A stretch of DNA of 22,817 nucleotides from Saprospiraceae bacterium (GCA_016719855.1 JADJYH010000088.1:1-22817); one strand, 5' to 3'; positions 1 to 9,413 are shown, counted from the first letter of the stretch. Notes: generated from the sequence alone by a model not told the origin. A program made the numbers and translations.

Positions 1-22
1 ACAACGCAAAACGTTGAATATC

Positions 23-53
23 AAAGGTTATGCAATATGCATAGCCTTTTTTT
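23..53 (+). terminator. Rho-independent terminator of an upstream off-window gene
   Basis: A 12-bp stem (23-34 with 38-49, one G-T wobble) closes on a three-base ATA loop and runs straight into a T-tract at 47-53. The T-tract orientation means it ends a plus-strand transcript that starts left of the window. Seen directly in the sequence. Confidence 0.8.
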
Positions 54-564
54 GTTCCCTTTGATTTTGGTGTGCAAAATGGTGTACAAAATCGAAGAAT
101 TAAGAACCTAAATGTGCCTTACTGCCCTCCAAAAAATCATTACAAAACCATCAAATTTGCATTTCGGATATTTTGAAAGGGGGTTGACGGAATTGGCCGA
201 CGTCGGAGTAAGCCACCTCCAAAAGCCAAAACGATTCCCCTGAAAGTGTTCAGGTTTAAACTGGTCGTTGGTTTGTGGTTTTGCCTTGGGGGCACCTGGG
301 ACTTGTTCAGGGCGGCTTGCTTTGATTATGCAACAAAAAAAAAACGACACCCCTGCGAAGGGATGCCGTTCATGATTTTTTAGGTAAGCAAGGTCAAAAC
401 CTCGCAATCATCAGGCGCTTTGATTGCGCCCGGCCAAGGTGAATGACGGATACGGAGTAAATGCCTTCCAAGAAGATTGCTCGGTCAAGTTCAATCGGGA
501 AGAGCTATTCCTGGCACTTCAATTTTTAGCATCTTCCTTGAAAAGGAATAGATAATGATTGAAT
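54..564. other. Intergenic stretch with two hairpins and no supported gene
   Basis: No convincing gene is seen. The minus-strand reading of 108-407 is open, but it crosses a terminator hairpin and matches no family I know, so it is treated as spurious. The region holds an 8-bp perfect inverted repeat (403-410 with 421-428, 10-base loop) and the terminator at 335-370, both downstream of the minus-strand beta-helix gene. Confidence 0.6.
335..370 (-). terminator. Terminator downstream of the beta-helix lipoprotein gene
   Basis: A hairpin at 343-370 has an AACG/CGTT base, two internal mismatches and a CCC/GGG top. On the minus strand it is followed by ten T residues (A-tract 335-344 on the plus strand). 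It lies about 195 bases after the stop of the minus-strand lipoprotein gene. A shorter T-run at 375-380 could let it also work weakly on the plus strand. Confidence 0.65.
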
Positions 565-1683
565 TCAATTACACGGATCCACCGAAGTATCAACCTCCAC
601 CCCACCATAAACCGTGTTGTTCTGTCCACAGTCCTTGATGGTGATGTTCTGGAAGCTACCAGCATGAACCACGTTGTCGTGGCTGAACGGGGTCAGGAAG
701 CCAAAGCGGTACGAGTCGCCCACCAACTCAATATCATAGGTGCCGTTGCCGGAAGCATTGTTGTTTATCAGCTTGTTGTGGTTGGCCCCATCAATGACTA
801 TGTACCCGGCTGTGAAATTGTCCTCAGAATTATTGTTCGTAACCGTCCAGTGGGTACAAGGGAAGGTAGCGCCAACGGATTCCCCACTTGGCAGCACATA
901 TGAATTTGCTGGCACCTTGCACAAGATTACACCGATATAATTGTGGTGCGTGAAGTTATCTTGGAGTTTGCCTTCCTGGTCGCAAGGCCAAATGCCAAAG
1001 AGGCCACCGGATACTTCATTTCCTTTTATTAAGGCACCGTGTCCATTAATGATGATGATGCCATCTGCTTGGGGTATAGCGCCTGTCTGCCAAGCAGTTG
1101 ATACCACGACTACGTTGTTGGTTATCTTGACCCCACCCGATTTTTCCACCAAAATGGACCATTGGAAGTCGTTGAAGTGGCATTTGTTGACCGTTGTTCC
1201 GCCGGAATTTTCGAGTAGTATGGCCGTCCCACCAATGGCCGTGGTCGGTTGGATGTCAATGTTTTCCAGCTTGGAATTTGTGGCATACTTGAAGTGCAGT
1301 GCTACGTCAATTGCAACACTAAAGTCAACCAAAGACGTGGCCTGAATTTTCAACACAGCACCCTCCTGGCCCTTGATGTTCACTCTTTTGCCAATGACCA
1401 CCCCGGCGTTTTCCGTGTGCAGGCCAGGTGCCAGCCAGATGGTGCCGCCGGTGCAGATGTTGGCAATCGCAGCGGCAAGCGCATCCACCGAATTGGCGGG
1501 GATGGTGATGGATTGCTCGCAGTTGGCCCGGTCGGTGACGGCATTCGAATCGTCGTTCTGGACATTGGTTTGGGGTTGGCCTCCGTGCGAGTCTGGAGCG
1601 GTTTCGCTGTCTTTTTGGCAGGATGCCAAGGCAATTACGGTTGCAAAAATTGCAACCAGCGGTTTGAAGCTAAATGTTTTCAT
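565..1683 (-). CDS. Right-handed parallel beta-helix lipoprotein
   Basis: Intact 372-residue protein. The N-terminus is a lipoprotein signal peptide with lipobox L-A-S-C (Cys22). The residues after the cysteine (Q-K-D-S-E) resemble the acidic/lysine lipoprotein export signal that sends Bacteroidota lipoproteins to the cell surface. From about residue 60 the protein is a run of short beta-strand coils rich in N, G, V and I (for example NNVVVVS, IIIINGHGALIKGNEVSGG and NHNKLINNNASGNGTYDIEL). This is typical of the NosD / pectate-lyase-like parallel beta-helix fold (Pfam beta-helix families). No lyase or hydrolase active site can be assigned, so the substrate is unknown; a polysaccharide-binding or -cleaving surface role is a guess. 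It is followed by the terminator at 335-370. It is one of the few genes here with no frameshift. Confidence 0.8.
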   Translation of the reverse strand: MKTFSFKPLVAIFATVIALASCQKDSETAPDSHGGQPQTNVQNDDSNAVTDRANCEQSITIPANSVDALAAAIANICTGGTIWLAPGLHTENAGVVIGKRVNIKGQEGAVLKIQATSLVDFSVAIDVALHFKYATNSKLENIDIQPTTAIGGTAILLENSGGTTVNKCHFNDFQWSILVEKSGGVKITNNVVVVSTAWQTGAIPQADGIIIINGHGALIKGNEVSGGLFGIWPCDQEGKLQDNFTHHNYIGVILCKVPANSYVLPSGESVGATFPCTHWTVTNNNSEDNFTAGYIVIDGANHNKLINNNASGNGTYDIELVGDSYRFGFLTPFSHDNVVHAGSFQNITIKDCGQNNTVYGGVEVDTSVDPCN

Positions 1684-1973
1684 TTCGTAAATAATTTAGT
1701 GATGCCTACTTGGAATATGAGGCGTCGGCTTTCCTCTTGAATTGAGATATATCTTTATGCTCCCCAAACACTGCGCACCTTGGGTCATGCGCACATGGCC
1801 AAGCATACAGGGTTGCTTTACAAAGTTTAGAGCGGGAAAAATCAGCTTTAGAAGACCAGTTTCTAAGTTATGGAAATGCAATGTCAGCAATCCATCGCTT
1901 TCTATCTAATTGACTTAATGGGTGATAATAATGAGTTGACAATCGCAGCCATTTTCCCGATAACTGCGGTTTT

Positions 1974-2316
1974 TCAGAAAACCTGCAACCGACCCATCAA
2001 GTCCTTTTTCGACGGTCGGCAAGGGATACGTTCATGCCATTGGACAGTACCAGACTGCCTTCTGCGCCTTTCAGCACCTTTGCGGATATGCCCAAGGTTG
2101 ACGATGGCGTCGTTGTGGACCAGCACGAAATGCGCAATGGGCAGGAACTCCTCCAATTGTCCAAAGCCTTTGGAAATCAACAACGCCTCATGGCCGTTAA
2201 AATAAAGCCGGTATAGCTTTCTCGGCCAGACAGCAGACGAGGTTACCAATGTTAACCACCGTGTAGCTTTCTGAGGTAGAGAAGGCTATTTGGTCATCGA
2301 ACGTGAGTACTTTCAT
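1974..2316 (-). CDS. Stand-alone LytTR DNA-binding regulator (frameshifted)
   Basis: Reading across frames gives about 114 residues that match a LytTR domain throughout. The N-terminus is MKVLTFDDQIAFSTSESYTV, then N-I-G-N-L-V. The core is LYFNGHEALLISKGFGQLEE, then HFVLVHNDAIVNLGHIRK, and the end is DLMGRLQVF. The ATG at 2316 has an in-frame TGA two codons upstream, so no receiver domain is attached. Stand-alone LytTR proteins of this length are common in Bacteroidota and bind promoter direct repeats. At least three breaks are visible (near 2215, 2110 and 2000); several are restored by adding one A to an A-run, which points to sequence error. It lies between the anti-sigma gene and the beta-helix lipoprotein, all on the minus strand. 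Its target is unknown. Confidence 0.7.
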
Positions 2317-2654
2317 AATTCACATGTTTTTGTTGAGGTCAGTAAGCTGGTGTTTAACGAATGCAGTTTTCACAGCTTTCACCTTAATATCCGATGGGAT
2401 AATTTTCTTACCCTGAAAAATGAAAAAAGTTAAAAAGGGGTAGCCTCAGAGGAAATATGCAAAAGCTTTGAGCCAAAAAGCAGCTACTTGAGCACAACAT
2501 GAAGCCTTTTGAAGGCGTTATCATTATATTGCGGAAAGGAAGAAAAGACGATGATATGAGATTTATTGGTAATCGCATTTTGAATTGCTGAATGGACAAG
2601 AGAGTGCGTGTACACAAGTCACACCCTAACTTTACCATTTCTTAGCAATCAATT
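2317..2654. other. Gap with possible short remnant and large inverted repeat
   Basis: No complete gene is recognised. On the minus strand, 2324 to about 2440 reads as a coding-like tail (GKKIIPSDIKVKAVK, then TAFVKHQLTDLNKNM, stop TGA at 2324-2326) that ends just before the LytTR start. It may be the end of a degraded or frameshifted upstream gene; I cannot name it. The rest holds most of the inverted repeat listed at 2561-2676. Confidence 0.35.
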
Positions 2655-2676
2655 TCAAAAGCGATTACCTATAAAT
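2561..2676. repeat. Long imperfect inverted repeat at the end of the anti-sigma gene
   Basis: The left arm (about 2561-2589) and the reverse complement of the right arm (about 2644-2676) agree over about 29 bases, apart from a four-base gap and one or two substitutions. They share GGTAATCGC and a TTGCT end. The loop is about 54 bases. The right arm covers the last codons and stop of the anti-sigma gene, so the left arm looks like an inverted copy of that gene end. It could act as a large terminator stem. Confidence 0.5.
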
Positions 2677-3461
2677 GCCAAAATCTTAGCGCTTTTTTGC
2701 CGTGGATATTTCGATTCCACGATTTTTTCAAGTGACAATTTTGCCTCCGCCTTCCGGTTGAGCGAAGCAAGGCGAGGGCACTGTACCAATCCCGATCCTC
2801 CGTATGGCCAACCACTACTTTTTTAAAATCATTCAATGCCTGTTCCGCATCTCCTGACTGAAGGTGCAACAGTCCGGCGTAATAAAAAGTCTCGGAGGCG
2901 TATTCGCCAGTGGGGTCAAAGCACCTGAATTTGTTGAAGCAGGGCAAGCGCCTCCGTGAAGTTCTGTTCGAAATACTTTGTTTCACTTCTTTCCAAAGGT
3001 GTTCCAACGCTTGTTTTCTTCGGTCTGGAGGAGCGGTAGCAGTGGTATCGGTATTCTCGGAGAATGGAAGCGGCTGAAATACTCTTTTGCGGATTAAAGT
3101 TGGCATCGAACAAGGCTTGTGCCGTCATTTGCACATCGGTCGTTTGTCTATTTGATAACCACCAACCTGCTACTACTAATAGTGCCAGCCCCGCCGCCAG
3201 CGCCAGCCAACGGCGAATGGGAACGATGCGTCGGGCAGGAACATCCGGGGCCATTTTTTTTTCAATGCTTTCCAACTGGCGGCGAAAAGCAGTTGCCTTG
3301 CCTTCCAAACGAATGGCATCAAACACTTCCCGTTGAAGCGAAACTTCTTTTGCTAAATCCGGCTCACTTGCCAGCCGTTGCTCAAACGCTTGCAAATCCG
3401 GCCCGCTCAACTTGCCAAGCAAGTACATCTCAATTTGCTCGTATGTTTCTGGTTGCATCAT
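2655..3461 (-). CDS. Membrane anti-sigma-like protein with TPR-like periplasmic part (frameshifted)
   Basis: The start is the ATG-ATG at 3461, giving MMQPETYEQIEMYLLGKLSG. An N-terminal acidic helical region of about 110 residues resembles the cytoplasmic part of Bacteroidota anti-sigma proteins (E-x-Y-L-L-G-x-L-S, R-L-A-S-E-P-D-L-A). One transmembrane helix follows (RWLALAAGLALLVVAGWWL). The C-terminal part, read across frames, holds TPR-like helices (ETFYYAGLLHLQSGDAEQAL, then NDFKKVVV). The end in the restored frame is AKLSLEKIVESKYPRQKSAK with stop TGA at 2655-2657. Expected length is about 269 residues. Frame breaks lie near 3070, 2990, 2930 and 2770. It follows the sigma gene with a start/stop overlap. 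Inferred role: holds the sigma factor at the inner membrane and senses an envelope signal through the TPR part. Confidence 0.7.
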
Positions 3462-4035
3462 GTTGATAGCTCTTTGGAACCGTGTGTCTTTTTGGATAAT
3501 TTCGAACAGCTTCTCCTTGCAGTTCGATTTGCGCTTATACAAATAGCCGACGCTACCGAAGCCAAGCGTAGCAATTATTTCTTCAGGGCTTTTCTCTTCA
3601 ATAATGCTCAGGCGCAGCACCTTCTGGCACTCCTCGCCCAACTCCTTGAACTTGGCGATGTACAATTGGTAGCGCTCACTTTGTTCGAAGGTTTCTCTCG
3701 CTTCGGATTGTCATGGATACCCCGTGGTCTTCCAACCTTACCTCGTTGTGGCGTTTTTTTTCCCGGCATTTTTTCAGCCAGTGGTTTTGGCAGATGGCAT
3801 AAAGGAAGGTGTAAAAGCTGCTGGTGAGTTGAAAATCAGGCTGTTGTGATTTGAGGTAAATGGCGGTGAGTGCCTCTTGGAAGATGTCATTTGCGTCGTC
3901 CTCCGAACCACCCTGCTTGATGATTTGTACCACCACTCTTGGGCGGTATTCCTGCACGAGATGCTCCAGCACAGCGTTGTCGCTGCTGCGGAGGGAGTCA
4001 AGAAGTGATGTGTCTTTAAAGTGTTCGTTGGGCAT
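3458..4035 (-). CDS. ECF-like RNA polymerase sigma-70 factor (frameshifted)
   Basis: The start at 4035 (MPNEHFKDTSLLDSLRSSD) is chosen because the upstream extension is not conserved-looking and the promoter lies at 4060-4092. Region 2 is clear: D-D-A-N-D-I-F-Q-E-A-L-T-A-I-Y, followed by FYTFLYAICQNHWLKKCREK. After one break near 3705 the protein resumes with region 4: KFKELGEECQKVLRLS, then E-E-I-I-A-T-L-G-F and YKRKSNCKEKLFEII. The length of about 192 residues fits ECF sigma factors. In one frame it would end E-L-S-T with TGA overlapping the ATG of the anti-sigma gene, the usual coupled arrangement. In the printed sequence the region 4 frame runs on into the anti-sigma gene, so either one base is lost near 3470-3490 or the two are fused. 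Its regulon is unknown. Confidence 0.78.
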
Positions 4036-4059
4036 AGGCTTAGTGCCTGTTTTTTTTTG

Positions 4060-4092
4060 CAAAAATAGATTTTCTCGAAATAGCAGGGTCAA
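4060..4092 (-). promoter_or_regulatory. Candidate Bacteroidota-type promoter of the sigma/anti-sigma genes
   Basis: On the minus strand TATTTTTG (4067 to 4060) matches the -7 consensus TAnnTTTG, and TTGACC begins 22 bases upstream (4092-4090 for TTG). The start codon is 25 bases downstream of the -7 box. The spacing is slightly longer than the usual 19-21. Confidence 0.4.
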
Positions 4093-4183
4093 GGGTTTCT
4101 CCCAGGTGGTATTCAGTACCAAATGCTATCCTCGATCATTCATTTGGCCATAGAATTTAACAATTCACCAATAAATTAATAAC

Positions 4184-5563
4184 ATGAATCGAATTTACAC
4201 TTCCGCTTTTATTTTGATTTCCCTTTTAACAAATACTGGGCTGTCCGCTCAGTGGTCGCTTGACTATCTTTCACAGGCAAGATTTCACCACACCGCTGCC
4301 TCCGCTGGAAATAAAATCATCTTTGCTGGAGGAAGCTTGAATGGATTGAACCCATCAAATAGGGTTGATTTTTATGATTCTGAATCCATGACGTGGTCCA
4401 CCGACCAGCTTTCCGTTCCCCGTTCGTTTCCGGTCGCTGTGGCGGCGGGAAGCAAAATATTCATCGCAGGTGGCATGAATGTGGGCAATGGGCAAAATTA
4501 TGATAGGGTTGAAATTTATGACGTCAACACTGGAGAATGGAACATTGAATCACTCTCGCAATCGAGGGCTGGTTTGGTGGCAGCCCATGTCGGTGACAAT
4601 ATCTTGTTCGCTGGTGGTGGGCAGTTTGGCTCCGTTTTTTCCTCCTTTACGTCCACCGATGTGGTAGATGTTTACGACTTGAGCACAGGCAGTTGGTTGC
4701 CGGTGATGCACCTTTCCGAACCCAGAATTTTTCCAGCTGTAGCCGTAAAGATAACAAAGTATATGTCGCAGGAGGGCTATTGACAACAACCTCACCATGT
4801 CGAAAAGGGTGGATATTTATGATGCTGAAACCGGGATGTGGACGCAGGATTCTTATCAAAAGGAAGGGGGTGTTCCTTTCCGGTGCGGCGGCGGGCAACT
4901 ATGTTTTGTTCGCTGGCGGCACGACCCCTACTTCCGATGGAGAGGCAGTTGTTGACATCTATAATACGCCGAACACTACTTGGACAACATCCCCTGTTGT
5001 CGGAACCAAGAGGAGTCGTGATGTCAGCCACCCTCAACTCGAAAATTTACTTCGGAGGAGGTGCTGGTACTGATTGGCAAAGCAAATTCATTACTTACAG
5101 CAGTTCCCAAATATGACATTTCTGATGCGGTAATAATTTAGCTTGGAGGAAGACAATCTCACCGTTGAGCGGGTGTAGGAGCTGCCGCAACCATTAATAA
5201 TCAAATCTTTTTGCGGGTGGTTACAGTGTGATATCAGGTTTGTATAGTACGATTGACATATTCACAGACACCAGTTTTGTTAGTTCGAGCACGGGTGTAA
5301 ATTGGGAAAACCCCGATATTGCCATCACCCTAACCTCGCACAGGCTACTTTTCCTAGAGTTGCCGCCTTCTCATGCAGAACCCTTCCGCTTGACCCTTAA
5401 CGACCTTTCTGGTAGGTTGGTTTTGAAAAACAACTGACCAGCCTCGAACGGCAGGTATTGGCCATGTCCAGTTACCTGAACATTTATCGGTAGGGGTGTA
5501 TTTCTGCACCATTCAAACGGAAAATTCAGGAAAGTAACCAAGTTGGTTTTACTGGAGGATTGA
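4184..5563 (+). CDS. Secreted Kelch-repeat propeller protein with T9SS sorting domain (frameshifted)
   Basis: MNRIYTSAFILISLLTNTGL is a signal peptide ending S-A-Q. Kelch blades follow, each with the G-G motif and a V-x-x-Y-D / W pair: KIIFAGGSLNG, KIFIAGGMNVG, NILFAGGGQFG, KVYVAGG and YVLFAGGTTPTSDGEAVV, with the linking strand RVDIYDAETGMW. The C-terminus in restored frames is a type A T9SS sorting domain: L-S-G-R-L-V-L, then LPEHLSVGVYFCTIQTE and KVTKLVLLED, stop at 5561-5563. Frameshifts occur near 4750 (one A lost in the lysine codon run), 4790, 4870, 5010, 5120-5200, 5435 and 5490-5530. About 460 residues in total. Such proteins are exported by T9SS and usually released or anchored on the surface; the ligand is unknown. 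It diverges from the sigma gene. Confidence 0.75.
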
Positions 5564-5735
5564 ACCTCAAATTCAGCAGTTATTACACGCCAATAGAGTT
5601 TGTGCAAAGTTTGAAAACTCACCTTTTCACAAATCCTGTTGGTGTCAAAAATAATATAAGCACAAAGGGTAAGGTTTTCCGTGAGAGGGTATAAATAAGA
5701 AAACCAACATTTTTCACCGTTTAAATTTAACCATC

Positions 5736-6239
5736 ATGAAAAAGCTCTCGTCCTCGTTAGCATCATTTCTTTTCGCAATCACCTCCAACTCTCAAAACAT
5801 ACCGGCCGTTGAATGGAAAGGTGGAAGGGGGGGAGGCGGCCGCCGCTGCCCGGTCAGGAAAGCAATTGGAACTGCCCCCGCAACTGGAACTCTGGAAGGA
5901 TTCCTGGTGTATTCGACAACGTGGTTATCCAGGATGTTTCCACGGCAGCAAGGCCTTTTCCTGTCATCAAAACTGTAGTAGAACCTGTCAACTCGCTTTT
6001 CATTGAAAGCAATGCCTGCTTGAGCTTGACTTCTGCGGGAAGCCTGCAAATTGATGGCGACGAAGAATTGGTGGTCGTTGGCAGCATCTTCAATGAGGGT
6101 AGCATCATTTACTCCGGGCAGCCGTCAGAAAACAATTACGCAACTGTCATTAGCGGGAAGGACAAGTGATATTTATGGAATCTTTGGTAAATTCACAAAA
6201 AGGAATGTGAAAGAGACCTTACTTTTGGGAAAACTTTGA
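5736..6239 (+). CDS. Small secreted protein with WN-x3-NW motif (frameshifted)
   Basis: The start MKKLSSSLASFLFAITSNSQ is a signal peptide. After a break in the G-rich run near 5830 the mature part reads S-N-W-N-C-P-R-N-W-N-S-G-R-I-P-G-V-F-D-N-V-V-I, then PFPVIKTVVEPVNSLFIES and C-L-S-L-T-S-A-G-S-L-Q-I. This pattern (W-N-x-P-x-N-W, then x-x-D-N-V-x-I, then a G-S-L beta strand) is a recurrent beta-helix-like module in secreted Bacteroidota proteins, usually part of far longer proteins. Here it ends after about 165 residues, either at 6169 or, with one more frame change, at 6239. It sits between the Kelch gene and the CHAT gene on the same strand. Function unknown. Confidence 0.5.
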
Positions 6240-6242
6240 AGA

Positions 6243-9200
6243 ATGAAAGCATATCCGGTAATTTCGTTTCTCATCATTTTCACCATTACTTTTTCCTTTT
6301 TCAAATGCCAGAAGGATACTCATTTTGTAGTAAATCAGCTATTGCCATTCGAAAATGATGTGGTGAATGATCTTGATTTGGAGAGTGGATTCAGCAAGGA
6401 TGATAGCATTGGTAGAAAAATCCTGGGACCATCTAAACAGAGGGCAACCAGACAGTGTCATGGCAGTCTGCCAAAAAACAATGGCACTTGGAAAAAAATG
6501 CTCGGAATTCCGGTACGATTCAGTCATATTCGAGAGCTATGCAGGTTCCTATGGCGGCATTGGTTGGAGCTTTCGGATGAAGGGGAGATTGGAAGAGGGG
6601 TATCAACATTCGCTCAAGTCATACCGGCTTATTTCCAGTAAGTTTGGTGAAAATCACATCAGGCTCACAGAATTATGTGTGTCGGAATCGCCTCTTGTCT
6701 CGCAACTAATGGTAATTTTGACGGAGCCATTGAGTTGCAGAAAAAAAGTTTGTCCATTATGCAACTGCTTCAACCGGATGTGAATCACCACTATTTCGGC
6801 AATATCCTTTCCAATATTGCACGACTGTTTAGGGAAAAGGGTGACTATGCTAATGCCCTGAAATATTACCTGCAAATCAAGGACAGGGGGAGAACAATTT
6901 GAAGTAGAAAAGCGCAGAATACCACTCACCCTCATAAAAATCGGAAATTGCTACCGCCTGCTTCACCAACATACTTTAGCGTTAGAATGTTTTGAACTAG
7001 CTCAGAAATCCCTGTTAGCGACAAATTTGAATAACATTGGGTATCACAATGCCTGGTGTCAATTCAATTTTGGCTTGACCTTCAAAGACATGAATGAGAA
7101 TGTTGCTGCGGAAAAACAATTCAAAGCCGCATTGGAAAATAATGACACGGCGGCTTACAAGACCGATTTGGGGGGCATGATATTGCTGGAGTTGGGCAAC
7201 CTGGAACAACAGAGAAGAAACTGGTCGCAGGCGATGGGCTACTATAGTGAAGCATTAAAGACTTGGCGAGAAAACGGGTACAACTCACAGGCAATTTAGT
7301 GGAAGTACAGAACTGCATGGCTGAAACACTTCTGCTCCAGGGCAACCCCTGACTCAGCCTTGTTCCGTTACCAAAGGACGCTCCATTCTTTTTCTCCCGA
7401 ATTTTCGCTGCAAAACGTAAGAAAAATGCCTGTTGCCGATGACCTTGTCGGTAATATTATGCTCATCTCTACTCTCAAGGGTAAAGCCAATTCACTTAAA
7501 TCGCTATCCCAACAAACAAAAAGGTAGCTGATTATTCCGCAACGCTGCCACGCTTGCGCTTGCTGCCAACCTTTTAGACAAAATGCGGCTCTCCGCCAAG
7601 TGGCAAGGTTCAAAAGAATCGCTTTCCAAAGAAGCCGCACTGATTTTTTTTGGCGGCATCGAAGCGGCGCTGGAAATGCGCCTATTGACCGGAGAAGAAA
7701 AATACGCCGTTCAAGCCTTCGCCTTTGCTGAGCGGAGCAAGGCGTTCTCCCTTTTGGAAAATCTGAAAAATGCCCAAGCCAAATCCTTTGCAGGTATTTC
7801 ACGAGAATTAGTGGAGAAAGAAGACAGTATCCATCAAGACATAGCTTTCTATGACGGCCTCATTCTTGAAGAAGAACAAAATGGGCGAAACAGCGACTCG
7901 ACAAAACTTTATTACTGGCACAACGAAAGGTTGGAATTGAAACAGGCGCAAGATTCTTTGACCGCTGTGCTTGGAAAAAAATACCCTGACTACTACCGCC
8001 TCAAATACGACCTCAAAACTTCATCGCCAAAGGATGTGCAAAAAAGCCTACCCCAAAACACCACCCTCCTCGAATACTTCCTCACCGACACACTACTCTA
8101 CACCTTTGCCATTGACAAAAAACAGGTGCGCTTTTTTCGGAAAACCGACAAGTACCTTCTTTAAAAACATCGAAGCTTTCCGCCACCTTGTCCACGATTA
8201 CGACCCGACAAAGCGGAAAGCGATGGAGAAAAAACCCATGCGGACTTTCAGCAATTCGCACACACCAGCAGGACACTCTACAAAACCCTGTTGGAACCAG
8301 CCCTTTTCATCCCTCGCCCCTCATCCCTCATCCCTGATAATTGTTCCCGATGGTGCCCTCGGTTACCTGCCCTTCCAGGCACTGCTCACGGCAAGACGTT
8401 GAAGGCGAGGCGATTAGCTACCGCAGCCCCTACCATATACCGTAAGGATTTCAACATCCGATAGCCGAGTACTCCGCAACCCTGCTCAGCGGATTGGGGC
8501 AAATCCTCTGCCTCGGAAGGCTACCTCGGCGTAGCCCCAAACTACACGGGCGAGCCGATTGCCGTGCGTGGCGAAGTGGACAGCCTGCGGTTTGCAGGTG
8601 CCTTCGGCAACGTGCGGGGCGGCATTCCGGCGCTGATGTTCAACAAGGACGAGGTGACCGCTTGTGCTGAAATTTTTGACGGAAAACCGTTGACGGGCAC
8701 CACTGCCACGGAGGCGGGTTTTGTCCAAAAAGCGAAGGATTACCAAATCCTCCACCTAGCCATGCACGCCCTGACCAACGACTCCGACCCGCTCTATTCT
8801 CAGCTTGTTTTTAATCAAAATCACAGAGACACAGTTGAGGACAACCTACTTCATGCCTATGAACTATACAACATGCGCCTCAATGCCGACCTCGCCGTGC
8901 TCAGCGCCTGCAACACCGGGGCGGGCAAACTGGTGCGGGGCGAAGGCATCATGAGCCTTTCGAGGGCATTCAAATATGCGGGCTGCCCGAACATCTTGAT
9001 GAGTTTATGGTCGGTCAATGACGCCTCAGCGAAGGACATTATTGGTGATTTCCATCGAAAATTGAAAGACGGAAAGCGGCAAATCGGATGCCTTGCAAAA
9101 GCCCAAAAAGCTATCTGGAACAGGCGGATGAAGCGTTCACACATCCTTTTACTGGGCTACGTTTGTAATGGTCGGCAACAACGAGGCGATGTCCATTCCT

Positions 9201-9302
9201 TCACACTGGGCGAGGTGGGTTGTTGGAATAGGAATTCTACTTGTTGCAGGGATAGCTTTTGGGAACATGAATTATTGGAAAGGTTCGGTAACTTCTTCTT
9301 AA
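6243..9302 (+). CDS. TPR-CHAT peptidase-like protein with C-terminal membrane helix (heavily frameshifted)
   Basis: The start MKAYPVISFLIIFTITFSFF gives an N-terminal hydrophobic segment; the following K-C-Q-K-D is not a valid lipobox. About 450 residues of TPR-like helices follow (EGYQHSLKSYRLISSKFG, GNILSNIARLFREKGDYANA, QAMGYYSEALKTW), then a helical segment (YAVQAFAFAERSKAFSLLEN) and the CHAT domain. The CHAT catalytic dyad is visible: His in H-L-A-M-H-A (codon 8765-8767) and Cys in L-S-A-C-N-T-G (8909-8911), followed by GEGIMSLSRAFKYAGCPNIL and S-L-W-S-V-N-D. In the restored frame the end reads HPFYWATFVMVGNNEAM, a membrane helix WVVGIGILLVAGIAFGN and a stop at 9300-9302. Frame breaks are frequent (for example near 6400, 6690, 6890, 7300, 7530, 8160, 8400, 8560, 9090 and 9150). 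About 1,020 residues. CHAT is a caspase-like cysteine peptidase fold; the substrate is unknown. It starts four bases after the preceding gene. Confidence 0.78.
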
Positions 9303-9328
9303 CGTACAGACAGGTTAAGGGCGCGATG

Positions 9329-9364
9329 AACGATAGGATTGCTTTGAGCAATCCTATCGTTTTG
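9329..9364 (+). terminator. Perfect 15-bp hairpin after the CHAT gene
   Basis: AACGATAGGATTGCT (9329-9343) pairs perfectly with 9347-9361 across a TTG loop. Only four T residues follow on the plus strand, so it is a probable but not textbook terminator. It lies between the convergent CHAT and GH32 genes. Confidence 0.6.
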
Positions 9365-9413
9365 CGAAAGATTACCCATTAAAAACTTGGATTGCTTCAT
9401 TATTGGATAGGTG

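Noticed and set aside
108..407. 99-residue open frame on the minus strand
   Set aside because: It runs through a terminator hairpin and its T-tract, has no recognisable domain, and its N-terminal peptide is simply the translated hairpin.
2408..2638. 76-residue open frame on the minus strand
   Set aside because: Composition is intergenic-like (many F, S and L from T-rich DNA), it overlaps the inverted repeat, and no family pattern is seen.
6243..6330. Lipoprotein signal in the CHAT protein (Cys after F-F-K)
   Set aside because: Lys at the position before Cys does not fit the lipobox; treated as a signal peptide or membrane anchor.
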